This document shows, in pieces, positions 17,017-26,322 of a DNA stretch of 64,000 nt (within the stretch, counting starts at the first letter, position 1; every line of letters starts with the position of its first letter). Position numbers and translations under genes: made by a program. Location of the stretch: contig CAMCRZ010000013.1 in the NCBI GenBank assembly GCA_945877425.1, positions 1 through 64,000 on the forward strand. Direction: 5' to 3'. The notes beneath the pieces were generated by a model. It saw only the letters and a program-made list of their open reading frames with translations. It had not been told where the DNA came from and did not search any database. Source of the DNA: an uncultured Treponema sp. (lineage in GTDB: Bacteria > Spirochaetota > Spirochaetia > Treponematales > Treponemataceae).

Positions 17017-18519
17017 ATGAATACAAAAAAAGACGACTGGTTTGAAGAAGAGGAAGATAAACTTCGTGATGAATGTGGCGTAGTTGGAATTTATCTGAAC
17101 GAAAAAGACGAAAGTTCCGGCAAAAATTCAGCTGATGAAGAAAAATATACCGCTTATTCTGCTTCGGATTTTAATGCAGCAACAAAAGCATATTTTGCTC
17201 TTTACGCATTGCAGCATCGTGGTCAGGATAGTGCAGGAATTGCTGTAAGTAACGGTGAAGAAATTTCCATTCACAAAGCAATGGGAACAGTTGCCGAATC
17301 ATTTACAAAGGAAAATCTTGTTGAACTGAAAGGTCACATTGCCTGCGGACACGTGCGCTATGCTACGGCAGGAAGTACTTCTATTGAAAACGCCCAGCCT
17401 ATGCTTCAGAAAACTAAACTTGGCGGAATTGCTGTAGCACACAACGGTCAGCTTATAAATTACGAACAGCTTCACGAAATGCTTGAAGATTCAGGAAGCT
17501 CTTTTTCTTCTACAAGTGATACTGAAGTTATTTTAAAGTTTATAGCAAAATCATACAAAAAAGGACTTGAGCGTGCCTTAACTGATACAATTCAGATGAT
17601 AAAAGGTTCATTTGCCCTTGTTGTAATGACGGAAAAATGCCTTATTGGAGCACGAGACCCGAACGGTATACGTCCCCTTTGTCTTGGTAAAGTTGACGGC
17701 GGATGGATTCTTGCCAGCGAAAGTTGTGCCATTGATGCTGTAAACGGAACTTTTGTACGTGATATAAAGCCAGGCGAAATTGTTACCATAACTGATGAAG
17801 GCGTAAAGTCTTTTGAATTCGGAGAGCATACTTCAAAAAGAACATGCGTTTTTGAATACGTTTACTTTGCCCGCCCGGATGCTGAAATTGACGGAATTCC
17901 TGTTACTCTTGCCCGTGAAAAAATGGGTGCAGCTCTTGCTAAAGAAAGCGGTGTTCCTGCTGATGTTGTAGTAGGCGTTCCAGACAGCGGAATTGGAGCA
18001 GCTCAGGGTTATGCTAAGGCAGCAGGTATTCCTTTTGCAAACGGAATAATCAAAAACAAGTACATTGGAAGAACGTTTATTGCACCAACTCAGCGTGAAC
18101 GGGAAAACATGGTATTCGTAAAGCTTAATGCAGTAAAATCAGTTGTAAACGGACAGCGGGTTGTTGTTATAGATGATTCGATTGTTCGTGGAACTACAAG
18201 CCGTCGTCTTGTTCAGATTTTGCGCCGTGCAGGAGCTAAGGAAGTTCATTTCAGGATTTCATCTCCGCCGGTAAAATTTCCATGCTACTTCGGCATAAAC
18301 ACTCCAACCAGAAACGAACTTATTTCAAGTCAGCATAACGAAAATGAAATCTGCAAGGAAATAGGTGCTGACTCTCTTGCCTTTATAAGTGCGGAAGGAA
18401 TGCTGGAAGCTTTGCGTGAATGTAATGCGGAAAATTACGGTTTCTGCAAGGGCTGCTTTACCGGTGAATATCCAATTTCTGTGCCAGGTGAACTGAACGG
18501 AAAAATCACTGACGTTTAA
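17017..18519 (+). CDS. purF: Amidophosphoribosyltransferase (glutamine PRPP amidotransferase)
   Basis: This enzyme commits PRPP and glutamine to purine synthesis. The protein has 500 residues. Cys20 in DECGVVGIY is the expected Ntn nucleophile after removal of a 19-residue propeptide, as in Bacillus-type PurF. The glutaminase domain shows GHVRYAT and NGQL motifs. The PRTase loop VVVIDDSIVRGTTSRR binds PRPP. Cys residues near the end (YGFCKGCFTGEYP) fit the [4Fe-4S] type of enzyme. A short acidic insertion (~38-60) follows the first strand. It converges with purM across a shared terminator. Confidence 0.96.
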   Translation: MNTKKDDWFEEEEDKLRDECGVVGIYLNEKDESSGKNSADEEKYTAYSASDFNAATKAYFALYALQHRGQDSAGIAVSNGEEISIHKAMGTVAESFTKENLVELKGHIACGHVRYATAGSTSIENAQPMLQKTKLGGIAVAHNGQLINYEQLHEMLEDSGSSFSSTSDTEVILKFIAKSYKKGLERALTDTIQMIKGSFALVVMTEKCLIGARDPNGIRPLCLGKVDGGWILASESCAIDAVNGTFVRDIKPGEIVTITDEGVKSFEFGEHTSKRTCVFEYVYFARPDAEIDGIPVTLAREKMGAALAKESGVPADVVVGVPDSGIGAAQGYAKAAGIPFANGIIKNKYIGRTFIAPTQRERENMVFVKLNAVKSVVNGQRVVVIDDSIVRGTTSRRLVQILRRAGAKEVHFRISSPPVKFPCYFGINTPTRNELISSQHNENEICKEIGADSLAFISAEGMLEALRECNAENYGFCKGCFTGEYPISVPGELNGKITDV

Positions 18520-18531
18520 AATAAATTTCTG

Positions 18532-18600
18532 AATAAAAAAAAGCTGACGGTTTAATCACTGCTTCAACTGCCTGAAGATTTTAACGGCCAGCTTTTTTTT
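18532..18600. terminator. Bidirectional terminator between purF and purM
   Basis: AAGCTG/CAGCTT arms (18541-18546 with 18589-18594) are flanked by an A-run on the left and T8 on the right. An inner CTTCA/TGAAG hairpin fills the loop. Confidence 0.8.
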
Positions 18601-18617
18601 GCACTTTATTTTGTCAG

Positions 18618-19727
18618 TTAATCAATAAACTGAGTCATTTCCTTGTTGCCTTTAAACTCACCTTTTATAGTCTTAGTTGTGTGGCCAACGTATCCTATTT
18701 CGTAAGCTTTCATGTCAGGAATGTCTTTCTTTGAATACTTTTTGGCGTTTGTGTTGAATGCCTTGAGAATTTTAGGAGCGTCTTCTTTTGCAACTGCAAG
18801 CACAAATCCAATTCCCATGTTAAATGTTGAATATACGTTTTTAGGATCAGCACCACGTTTTATAAGTTCATCGAAAATAGCAGGAACTTCCCAACTGTTG
18901 TTTTTAATGACAGAGCAAAGCTGCTTTTTTCCTTCAGGAGCATGAACGTACATTCTTGGAAGATTTTCATAAAATCCGCCGCCAGTGATATGAACCATTC
19001 CGTGAACTTTTCCAGGGAACTTTTTAAGTATTTCCATTACAGGCTTAACGTAAATGCGTGTTGGTGTAAGAAGTGCATCTCCAATGCGTACTTTTTTTCC
19101 GTTAAGTGTAATGACTTCTTCAAAATCAGTTACAAGCCTTCGGATTAAAGAGTAACCGTTTGAGTGAGGGCCTGTTGAAGAAAGTCCTATAAGTACATCG
19201 CCTTCCTTGATTTTTTTGCCGTTAATAATATCTGCTTTATCTGCAACGCCTACACCGAATCCTGCAAGATCGTATTTTCCTTCATCGTAAAAATCTGGCA
19301 TTTCTGCAGTTTCTCCGCCAAGAAGAGCGCACCCTGTTTCAAGACATCCGTCTGTTACGCCCTTTACAAGTTCCCCTGCAATTTTTGAATCAAGCTTTCC
19401 GCATGCAATGTAGTCAAGGAAAAAGTTAGTCTTAACGCCTGAACAGAGGATATCGTTTACGCTCATTGCAACACAATCGATTCCAACTGTATCGTATTTC
19501 TTAAGTTTAAATGCAATGTCAAGTTTTGTTCCAACACCGTCAGTGCCACTTACCATAACAGGATTTTTCATTCCTTTTGGAACTGCGAACATTCCGTTGA
19601 ATGCACCAAGATCTGTAAGCTGTCCCGGAATACGTGCCCGTTCTGCCTGTTTGCGGTACTTGTCCACTGCTTTGTAACCTTCGTTTACGTCAACGCCTGC
19701 TTTTTTGTAGTCGATTGTTTCAGCCAT
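18618..19727 (-). CDS. purM: Phosphoribosylformylglycinamidine cyclo-ligase (AIR synthase)
   Basis: This ATP-dependent enzyme closes FGAM to AIR, the substrate of the PurE step. It has 369 residues. It begins with IDYKKAGVDVNEGYKAVD and carries GTDGVGTKLDIAF, the DCVAMSVNDILC nucleotide-binding segment, GCALLGGETAEMP and GLSSTGPHSNGYSLIR. AGGAG lies 8 nt before the ATG. It is the only purine gene in this cluster on the minus strand. It is convergent with purF and divergent from the envelope-protein gene at 19883. Confidence 0.96.
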   Translation of the reverse strand: MAETIDYKKAGVDVNEGYKAVDKYRKQAERARIPGQLTDLGAFNGMFAVPKGMKNPVMVSGTDGVGTKLDIAFKLKKYDTVGIDCVAMSVNDILCSGVKTNFFLDYIACGKLDSKIAGELVKGVTDGCLETGCALLGGETAEMPDFYDEGKYDLAGFGVGVADKADIINGKKIKEGDVLIGLSSTGPHSNGYSLIRRLVTDFEEVITLNGKKVRIGDALLTPTRIYVKPVMEILKKFPGKVHGMVHITGGGFYENLPRMYVHAPEGKKQLCSVIKNNSWEVPAIFDELIKRGADPKNVYSTFNMGIGFVLAVAKEDAPKILKAFNTNAKKYSKKDIPDMKAYEIGYVGHTTKTIKGEFKGNKEMTQFID

Positions 19728-19867
19728 GATTTATGCTCCTGAAATTGATGAGTGATTTATTCCTTTGTAAAAACTTAATCACTTTTTAAGTATATAGATA
19801 TTTTCGCATATGTTCAATGTATGGCACTTCATGCAAAACCCACGGTATACCAAAGAAATGCAAAGTG

Positions 19868-19882
19868 TGATACAATGGCGCC
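19868..19882 (+). promoter_or_regulatory. Extended -10 promoter directly before the gene at 19883
   Basis: TGATACAAT (19868-19876) is an extended -10 element. Only 6 nt separate it from the ATG at 19883, so the transcript is predicted to be leaderless. No good -35 is seen, as expected for an extended -10. Confidence 0.45.
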
Positions 19883-20677
19883 ATGAAGAGATTATTTTTA
19901 TTACTATCAGCTTTTTTTATTTCAGCAGGTGCAGCATTTGCAGAGTCAGATATTGAAATTGACGCCGACGATTTTTTTGATTCATTAAATGAAGTAGGAA
20001 AACACAAGACCCTTTCGGAAATTTCCCTTTGCGTTACAGGAGATTTAGGCGACGGCGTAATGACAGACGTTACGAATTCAAATTCCGGCTACAGCTATGG
20101 CAGCGGCATTGATTTTACTCAAAGTGCAGAAATTGGATTTTCAGGTTCATACACACTGTGGGAAGAATACGGCAGCGAAGAAAAGTTCCCGGAAGGAGCC
20201 TGGGGCTATAAGTTTTACGTAAGCGGCTGTGCTTTCAACGAATGTACTGCAGATTTTTCCATGCTTCACGAAGACGAAATTTCCTCAAAAGGCAAGGGAA
20301 AAGAATTAAATGCAGGCGTAGGAATTGATTTTAAATTCAATGCATTTGAACGGTTCGAACCATTTTTCGGAATATTTGTTACAGGAAACATAAAGTATTT
20401 TGACGGCGATAAAAGCTTTACCAAAAGATATTTTGACGAACTTTTCTTTGGCGTTTGCGGCGAATTAGAGGCAGGAGGAAAAGTCATACTTACAAAGGGT
20501 GAAAGTGTTTCCGTTGCCTTAAATTGCGGACTTTCAGCATTATTTATGTTGGAAGGAATAGGTTTTATAGAAGTAATGGAAGCAGGTCAAAGCGACTCAT
20601 CATGGAACCTTACGGTTGAACCTACCGGAATTCCAATTCAGATGAAAGCTTTTGCAGGAATAAGCCTGTTTATATAA
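19883..20677 (+). CDS. Hypothetical exported protein, probable outer-membrane or periplasmic beta-rich protein
   Basis: This protein of 264 residues has a clean Sec signal peptide ending AAFA. The mature part is rich in Gly, Tyr and Phe with alternating hydrophobic residues (GFSGSYTLWEEYG, FEPFFGIFVTGNIKYF). It ends on a beta strand with a terminal aromatic/hydrophobic cluster (FAGISLFI). That fits a small beta-barrel or an outer-membrane-associated protein. No named family is recognised. It sits between purM and purN, which start 30 nt downstream of it, but a functional link to purines is unlikely. Confidence 0.6.
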   Translation: MKRLFLLLSAFFISAGAAFAESDIEIDADDFFDSLNEVGKHKTLSEISLCVTGDLGDGVMTDVTNSNSGYSYGSGIDFTQSAEIGFSGSYTLWEEYGSEEKFPEGAWGYKFYVSGCAFNECTADFSMLHEDEISSKGKGKELNAGVGIDFKFNAFERFEPFFGIFVTGNIKYFDGDKSFTKRYFDELFFGVCGELEAGGKVILTKGESVSVALNCGLSALFMLEGIGFIEVMEAGQSDSSWNLTVEPTGIPIQMKAFAGISLFI

Positions 20678-20706
20678 AATCATTTAAAATTACTTTTGGA
20701 GTACAT

Positions 20707-21333
20707 ATGAATATTGCAGTTTTAGTCAGCGGTGGCGGAACAAACCTTCAGGCGTTAATCGATTACGAAAAGCAAAATCCTCAGTGTCCGTACAAAATCA
20801 GAATTGTCATAAGCAGCACAAAAAATGCATACGCTTTGGAGAGAGCGGAAAGTGCAGGCATAAAAACTTCCGTAAAAAGCCCTTACGCTGTTTTAGGAAA
20901 AGAGCAGGCACAAAATGCTGACCGTGACACAAAACGCATTGCAGTAAGTGACGCAATCCTTGAGTTATGCAAAGCTGAAAAAATTGATGCAATCGTTCTT
21001 GCAGGATATTTAAGCGTACTTGGCGGAAAAATAATTGAAGAGTATTCAGGAAAGATTTTAAACCTTCACCCTGCATTGCTTCCAAAATTTGGCGGCGTAG
21101 GAATGTGGGGACACAATGTTCACGAAGCAGTTCTTGCAGCTAAGGAAAAAGAAAGCGGCTGTACAATTCACTTAGTTGATTCAGGATGCGATACAGGAAA
21201 AATTCTCGTGCAGAAAAAAGTTCCTGTTCTTGAAAACGACACGCCTGATTCACTTTACCAGCGCATTGCACCGGAAGAACATAAAGCAATAGTTGAAGGC
21301 GTAATTCTTTTGTCACAAATGATTAAAAAATAA
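20707..21333 (+). CDS. purN: Phosphoribosylglycinamide formyltransferase
   Basis: This folate-dependent enzyme formylates GAR in purine synthesis. It has 208 residues. The N-terminal LVSGGGTNLQALID binds the ribonucleotide phosphate. The catalytic Asn-His lie in ILNLHPALLPKFGG and the catalytic Asp in the VDSGCDTGKILVQ segment. TTGGAG precedes the ATG with good spacing. It begins 30 nt after the envelope gene and could be co-transcribed with it. It converges closely with the OmpA-like gene (21 nt between stops), with no evident terminator. Confidence 0.95.
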   Translation: MNIAVLVSGGGTNLQALIDYEKQNPQCPYKIRIVISSTKNAYALERAESAGIKTSVKSPYAVLGKEQAQNADRDTKRIAVSDAILELCKAEKIDAIVLAGYLSVLGGKIIEEYSGKILNLHPALLPKFGGVGMWGHNVHEAVLAAKEKESGCTIHLVDSGCDTGKILVQKKVPVLENDTPDSLYQRIAPEEHKAIVEGVILLSQMIKK

Positions 21334-21354
21334 ATTTTCTGCACCAGACTTAAA

Positions 21355-22764
21355 TCAGTTGCTCATAACAGTTGTGCTTCTTGGAATGACAGTAATTTCA
21401 ACACGACGGTTTTGAGCACGGCCTTCCGGAGTAGAATTATCTGCTCTTGGCTTAGTTCCGCCGTAACCTTTGTAGTTGAAAATATTAGGATCCATTCCGT
21501 TTTCCACAAGAAGATTGATGATGGACTTTGCACGTTCAATACTAAGTTCCATTTGACCGTTAGGCTTGTTTACGTCAGCAGTGTGGCCTTCTACAAGAAT
21601 AGAAAATTCTCCTGTCTTGGTAAATTTAATAAGTGATTCTGCAATCTGATTTATGCGGGGCAGTTCTTCAGGCAAAAGTTCAGGGGAATCAGCAATAAAA
21701 TTAAGGTTTTCAACAGTAAGCCTTAAACCGTGGTCTGTATCAATCAAAGTAACATCAGGAACTTTATTTTCAAAAAAGTAACGCTGAATTTTATGATATG
21801 CAATGTAGTAGTTTTTGTTTTTATCAGGAACAGAAACTTTATGAACAAGGTGATCTTCATCTAAAAGGATAACGATTTTTCCCTGACGCAGAAGTTCAAG
21901 ATTTTCTTTTTTAGAAGTGATTTTAAGGTAGTCTTTGTATGAAATAACGGGATCAGTTCTGTTTATGCCGTAAACTTTTTTAGCCGTAATCCACAGCGGA
22001 TCATTTCCAGCTCTGTCAGAAAAATCTTCAGTATAATCACTTGAAGAATATTTAACTATTCCGCTGTTTTTGGCAATGTCTGCTTCTACCATATTTTTTT
22101 CGTAAACAAGAGTCATATCGTCTGCCCAGATTTTCGGGAAAAGGCAAGGGTATGCCGGACTTTCAACAAATTCTCCGTGAACATCTAAAGTGCCCCTTGC
22201 ATCAATTACAATTCCTGAGTAAGTGCGCGAACTGACTGCATCAACAGGGCGTTTCTGGGTGTAAGTTTTTTTGTGCTTTACAAGAAGTGCGCCTATTTTT
22301 TCCAGAGTGATTGTGTGCCGTGTCCTTAAGTTGTCAGAAAATGATTCAAATACTGCAGGAGTCTGATTGCTGTTGTCGATTATGCGTGTAAGTTCTTCCA
22401 GAGTAACAGTTCCTTCAAGAACAAGGTCGCCTAAAGTGTATGTGTCGTCAACGTAAAGTGAAAGCAGCGGATCCTTTACAAGAACAGGCAGCTCCATCTG
22501 GATTTTATTGATGGAAGAAGCTTTTCCGCTTGGCATGGGAATTCCAGCCTTTACTACATTAAGCGAAACGTCGGAAGAAAAAAGTTTTTTTGTCCAGTTG
22601 ACTGTTGACGTAGAAGTTATGACTGCCTCTTGCGGATTTTTGTGTCCCTGCATTTCCCTTGAAGCAAGAAGTTCAATTTCTTCATCTGAATATGGAATGT
22701 AGTTTTGCGAAAAAACTGATGTACAAAGTGCCAGCGTAAAAAATAAAAATATTTTCCTAAACAT
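21355..22764 (-). CDS. OmpA-family envelope protein
   Basis: This protein of 469 residues has a signal peptide (ends CTSVFSQ). A middle region of about 300 residues is not recognised. The C-terminal OmpA-like peptidoglycan-binding domain (~350-460) has the signature VEGHTAD, LSIERAKSIINLL, and PEGRAQNRRVEI. Such proteins tether the outer membrane or periplasmic assemblies to peptidoglycan. The middle part alternates beta strands with a PVDAVSSRTYSGIVIDARG segment, which looks more like a soluble periplasmic domain than a barrel. T. pallidum has a comparable architecture in its OmpA-like proteins. It is monocistronic on the minus strand. Confidence 0.8.
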   Translation of the reverse strand: MFRKIFLFFTLALCTSVFSQNYIPYSDEEIELLASREMQGHKNPQEAVITSTSTVNWTKKLFSSDVSLNVVKAGIPMPSGKASSINKIQMELPVLVKDPLLSLYVDDTYTLGDLVLEGTVTLEELTRIIDNSNQTPAVFESFSDNLRTRHTITLEKIGALLVKHKKTYTQKRPVDAVSSRTYSGIVIDARGTLDVHGEFVESPAYPCLFPKIWADDMTLVYEKNMVEADIAKNSGIVKYSSSDYTEDFSDRAGNDPLWITAKKVYGINRTDPVISYKDYLKITSKKENLELLRQGKIVILLDEDHLVHKVSVPDKNKNYYIAYHKIQRYFFENKVPDVTLIDTDHGLRLTVENLNFIADSPELLPEELPRINQIAESLIKFTKTGEFSILVEGHTADVNKPNGQMELSIERAKSIINLLVENGMDPNIFNYKGYGGTKPRADNSTPEGRAQNRRVEITVIPRSTTVMSN

Positions 22765-22967
22765 AAAATCCCCTGTGTATTCCCTTTAATTATCGGAAAA
22801 ACACCACTGCAGTTTAAGGTTGATTTTTGGCGGAGATATAAGTATTCCTCCAAAACTTAAAGCCTTGAAGCCGTAATAATGACACCAAGATTTTCCTTTA
22901 AATTTTTTTAAAAGTAAACTATAATGAGCGGAGTTTGTCAGATTATCTGCATAATTGGAGTAACAGT

Positions 22968-25052
22968 ATGGAAAACAACAGTGAAAAAAATCAGGGCAGC
23001 AGCGGAAGAAAAATAAAATCAGTGGCAAGACGCATCGTTATACTTTTAGTGGCAGGCGTTGCAGCATACTCGATAATTCTTTTTTCAATAGTAAGGCTGA
23101 CACTTCGCAAAGGTCTGATAAACGATTACGAAGAAGAACTTAAAGAACTGTCCGTTATTTCTCAGGAAGAATTTGACTATGTAATGGAACAGGTTACAAT
23201 GGCAATCAGCTGGTGCAAGGGAAATTTTGAAGATGACGTTGAAGAAAAAGGCTTAAGCTGGAACCGTCTTGATTCTCTTTGCAGTGATGTCCTTGATTTT
23301 TTCTATGCAAGTGAAATTACTTTTTTTGACAAACAGGGAAATCAGGTTTCAGACAGGGAATACGGAAACATTCCGCGCTATTCTATAGTTGATGATGCAC
23401 TTAAAGGCGTTTCCAGAAATAATCTTATAAAAGAAGGTGCTGACATTTATGCAGTAAGTGCCATGCCTCTTCGTTACGACACAGAAATAGTAGGTGCAGT
23501 TGCAGTAAAGAAAATCGCTTCAGACGAAGAGCTTGTAACAACAATAACAACTTATACAAACGGCTCTTTTGCAATTCTTGATGAAAACCGTTACTATGCT
23601 TCAAATATTCTGGCTTTAACAGGAACAGAAGTAAAAGACACATCCGTAGTAACAAATGCAAAAAGAGGCGAATCGTCTGTAAGAAAGGAAAATCTTGCAG
23701 GAGAAGATTTTATTGCCTACTATTTTCCGCTTAAGGATTCAGCAGGAAATTCCATAACAACACTTTTACTTGGCAAACCACTCAGCCTTGTAGAATCAGT
23801 TATTTCCAATATTTACGTGCCGCTTCTTGTAGTTGCAGTAATTTGTTCAGCATTGCTTATATTCGGACTTTTAACTTTAACTATGGAAAGCGTAGTCAAA
23901 CCTTTGAAAAGAGTTTCGGCAGCAGTAAAAAATCTTTCTTCAGGAGAAGCTGATTTAACAGTTCGTCTTCCTGTAAAGGGAAATGATGAATTTGCAGAAC
24001 TTTCTCTTAACGTAAATAAATTCATCAAGCTTCTTCAGGGAATAGTAAAGGAATTAAAAGACGCCCAGACTTCCCTTAAAGTTGTAAGCGAAGAACTTGG
24101 AACTAATTCCCAGGAGTCTGCAAGTGCAACTGCACAAATTATGGCTAATATTTCAGGCGTAAGGAAACAGTCAGAAAATCAGTCTGGAGCAGTAAAAAAT
24201 ACATCTGAAGTTCTGGGAAAATCTTCTGTTTCAGTAAAGGAACTTGGTTCACTTATTGACAATCAGGCAGCCGGCATTACTGAATCTTCTGCTTCAATAG
24301 AGGAAATGCTTGGAAACATCAGTGCCGTTACAGCAAGCGTAAGAAAAATGGACTCAAGCTTTGAAGAATTAAACAAAACTGTTGAAGACGGAAATGTAAA
24401 GCTTACTTCAGTTGACCAGAAAGTTAAGCAGATTGCAGAAAATTCAAATATGCTTATTCAGGCAAACACGATTATTTCTAAAATAGCTTCGGAAACTAAC
24501 CTTCTTGCAATGAACGCTGCAATTGAAGCTGCCCACGCCGGTGATGCAGGTGAAGGCTTTAGTGTTGTTGCCAATGAAATCCGTAAGCTTGCAGAAAATT
24601 CCAGCCGTCAGTCTAAGCAGATTAACAATGAACTTAAAGCAATTACTTCTTCCATTCAGGACGTTGTAACTTTATCTCATGAATCTCAGACAGCTTTTGG
24701 AGCAATAGTCAACAACCTTGGTTCAACTACTTCAATTATCCATGAAATTGATAACGCAATGACTGAACAGGAAGCCGCTTCAAGACAGATTTTTGAAGCA
24801 TTAAGTGAAATTAAAAATCAGACTGTAGACGTAAGGGACAAATCTCAGGAAATGAATTCAGTTGTTGAAAAAGTAACGGAAAACATGGAAACCGTAAATC
24901 AGATTTCATCAACTATTCTTGGAAGCATGGACGAAATGGCTTCCGGGGCTCAGCAGATAAGTGAATCTGCACAAAGCGTTTCAAACCTTGCAACTCAGAC
25001 AAAATCAAACATTGAAGTAATGAGCGAAAAACTGGGACGTTTCAAAGTGTGA
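22968..25052 (+). CDS. Methyl-accepting chemotaxis protein
   Basis: This chemoreceptor of 694 residues has a TM near residues 26-50, a periplasmic Cache-like ligand domain (~55-280), a second TM (~290-315) and a HAMP domain. The long helical signalling domain has a conserved hairpin tip (SETNLLAMNAAIEAAHAGDAGEGFSVVA in part). It should bind an extracellular ligand and signal through CheW/CheA to the periplasmic flagella. The ATG at 22968 has TTGGAG 8 nt upstream; the earlier start at 22935 has none. TATAAT at 22920-22925 is a likely -10 box. The ligand is unknown. Confidence 0.93.
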   Translation: MENNSEKNQGSSGRKIKSVARRIVILLVAGVAAYSIILFSIVRLTLRKGLINDYEEELKELSVISQEEFDYVMEQVTMAISWCKGNFEDDVEEKGLSWNRLDSLCSDVLDFFYASEITFFDKQGNQVSDREYGNIPRYSIVDDALKGVSRNNLIKEGADIYAVSAMPLRYDTEIVGAVAVKKIASDEELVTTITTYTNGSFAILDENRYYASNILALTGTEVKDTSVVTNAKRGESSVRKENLAGEDFIAYYFPLKDSAGNSITTLLLGKPLSLVESVISNIYVPLLVVAVICSALLIFGLLTLTMESVVKPLKRVSAAVKNLSSGEADLTVRLPVKGNDEFAELSLNVNKFIKLLQGIVKELKDAQTSLKVVSEELGTNSQESASATAQIMANISGVRKQSENQSGAVKNTSEVLGKSSVSVKELGSLIDNQAAGITESSASIEEMLGNISAVTASVRKMDSSFEELNKTVEDGNVKLTSVDQKVKQIAENSNMLIQANTIISKIASETNLLAMNAAIEAAHAGDAGEGFSVVANEIRKLAENSSRQSKQINNELKAITSSIQDVVTLSHESQTAFGAIVNNLGSTTSIIHEIDNAMTEQEAASRQIFEALSEIKNQTVDVRDKSQEMNSVVEKVTENMETVNQISSTILGSMDEMASGAQQISESAQSVSNLATQTKSNIEVMSEKLGRFKV

Positions 25053-25080
25053 TTTTATTTTCAGCCCTTGCAGTTAAGTG

Positions 25081-26322
25081 TTACTTAAAAACAGGAATAA
25101 TAAGTTTTTGATTTATCCTGAGGATGTCATTTTCCTTTATTCCGTTTACTTTGCACAAATCATCAACTGTAAGGCTGTAGCGTCTGCTTATTGCCCAGAG
25201 AGAATCACCTGCCTTAACTGTATAAATTAAAGCGTCAGTTGCAATGTCAGCTTTTTTGAGCGCTTCTTCACAGGAAGGTCCGGTTCCTTCCGGCAGGCGA
25301 ATCTTGTAGTTTTCTCCGGCAGGCGTACATTTTTTTAGCAGGCATGGATTAAGGAAATCAATTACAGAACGCTCAATGCCGGTAATTTTAGAAATCTGCT
25401 CAAGACTAATCATTCCTGCAACATTTACATAATCAAAATTTTCAACTTTTGCATTTTCAATTAACTTGTCTGCAGCACCAATTTCAAGGACACCGTAATA
25501 TTCAGCGTTTTCAATTATATCAGCAATGGCTATGAGTTTTGGAACGTAATAAATTGACTGTGAAGGCAGAAGTTTGTGTTCGGCAAGATACCAGAAATCT
25601 TTCCCGGGATATTTTTTCATAACACGTGTCAAAGCTCCAGCTCCCATATTGTAGGCTGTAATTGCCAGATGCCAGTCTTTAAACATTTTGTAATTGTCAG
25701 TTAATTTTTTTATGGCAGCGTCAGTTTCTTTCCATGGATCGTAACGTTCGTCGTACCATGTATTTTTTTTAAGGAAAGGATGCATGCTGTTTTCCATAAA
25801 TTGCCACAATCCCACTGCACCGGTTCTTGAAACAGCTTTAGTTTTGTAATTCGATTCAACTATTGGCAGATACTGGAGAATGAGAGGTAGACCGTTTTTT
25901 TCAAGTTCCTGCTTTATGTAAGGGCGGTAAGGTTCAGAATCATATAAAATCCTGCAAAGCTGCTGCCTTCCTGTATTACTTAAATACTGGCTTATAAACT
26001 GTTTCGTAAGCGGATGATCTGTTCCTGAAAGAAAAACTTCCTTGTGTTCAGGTTCGGGAATTATGGTGTTTTCAGAAGGAATGTTTTCCTGTGCAGTTTC
26101 AACCTGTTCAGGAGAATTGTCTTCCTGCAAAAGCGGCAGAAGATCCTCTTGCGTAAATTCAACCGGCTCAAGTTCCGGCTCAGATTGCTCAACTTTGCCA
26201 AGTTCAACTTCGGCGGATTCCTTCGAGGTTAAATCTTCCTTAGAAAAAGCCTGGAAATTTAATGCAGCTGTAAAAAAAACTGATGCTGAACAAAATTGAA
26301 AAATCTTTTTAAGTTTAATCAA
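25081..26322 (-). CDS. MltD-like lytic transglycosylase with LysM domain
   Basis: This exported peptidoglycan hydrolase has 413 residues. A signal peptide is followed by a long Glu-rich, low-complexity linker (~28-95). The SLT lytic transglycosylase domain (~125-300) has its catalytic Glu in PIVESNYKTKAVS, then AVGLWQFM and ITAYNMGAG. A C-terminal LysM domain (~365-412; YTVKAGDSLWAISRRY) binds peptidoglycan. The start overlaps the preceding gene's stop by 4 nt (26319-26322), so it is translationally coupled to the lipoprotein gene upstream. Confidence 0.9.
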   Translation of the reverse strand: MIKLKKIFQFCSASVFFTAALNFQAFSKEDLTSKESAEVELGKVEQSEPELEPVEFTQEDLLPLLQEDNSPEQVETAQENIPSENTIIPEPEHKEVFLSGTDHPLTKQFISQYLSNTGRQQLCRILYDSEPYRPYIKQELEKNGLPLILQYLPIVESNYKTKAVSRTGAVGLWQFMENSMHPFLKKNTWYDERYDPWKETDAAIKKLTDNYKMFKDWHLAITAYNMGAGALTRVMKKYPGKDFWYLAEHKLLPSQSIYYVPKLIAIADIIENAEYYGVLEIGAADKLIENAKVENFDYVNVAGMISLEQISKITGIERSVIDFLNPCLLKKCTPAGENYKIRLPEGTGPSCEEALKKADIATDALIYTVKAGDSLWAISRRYSLTVDDLCKVNGIKENDILRINQKLIIPVFK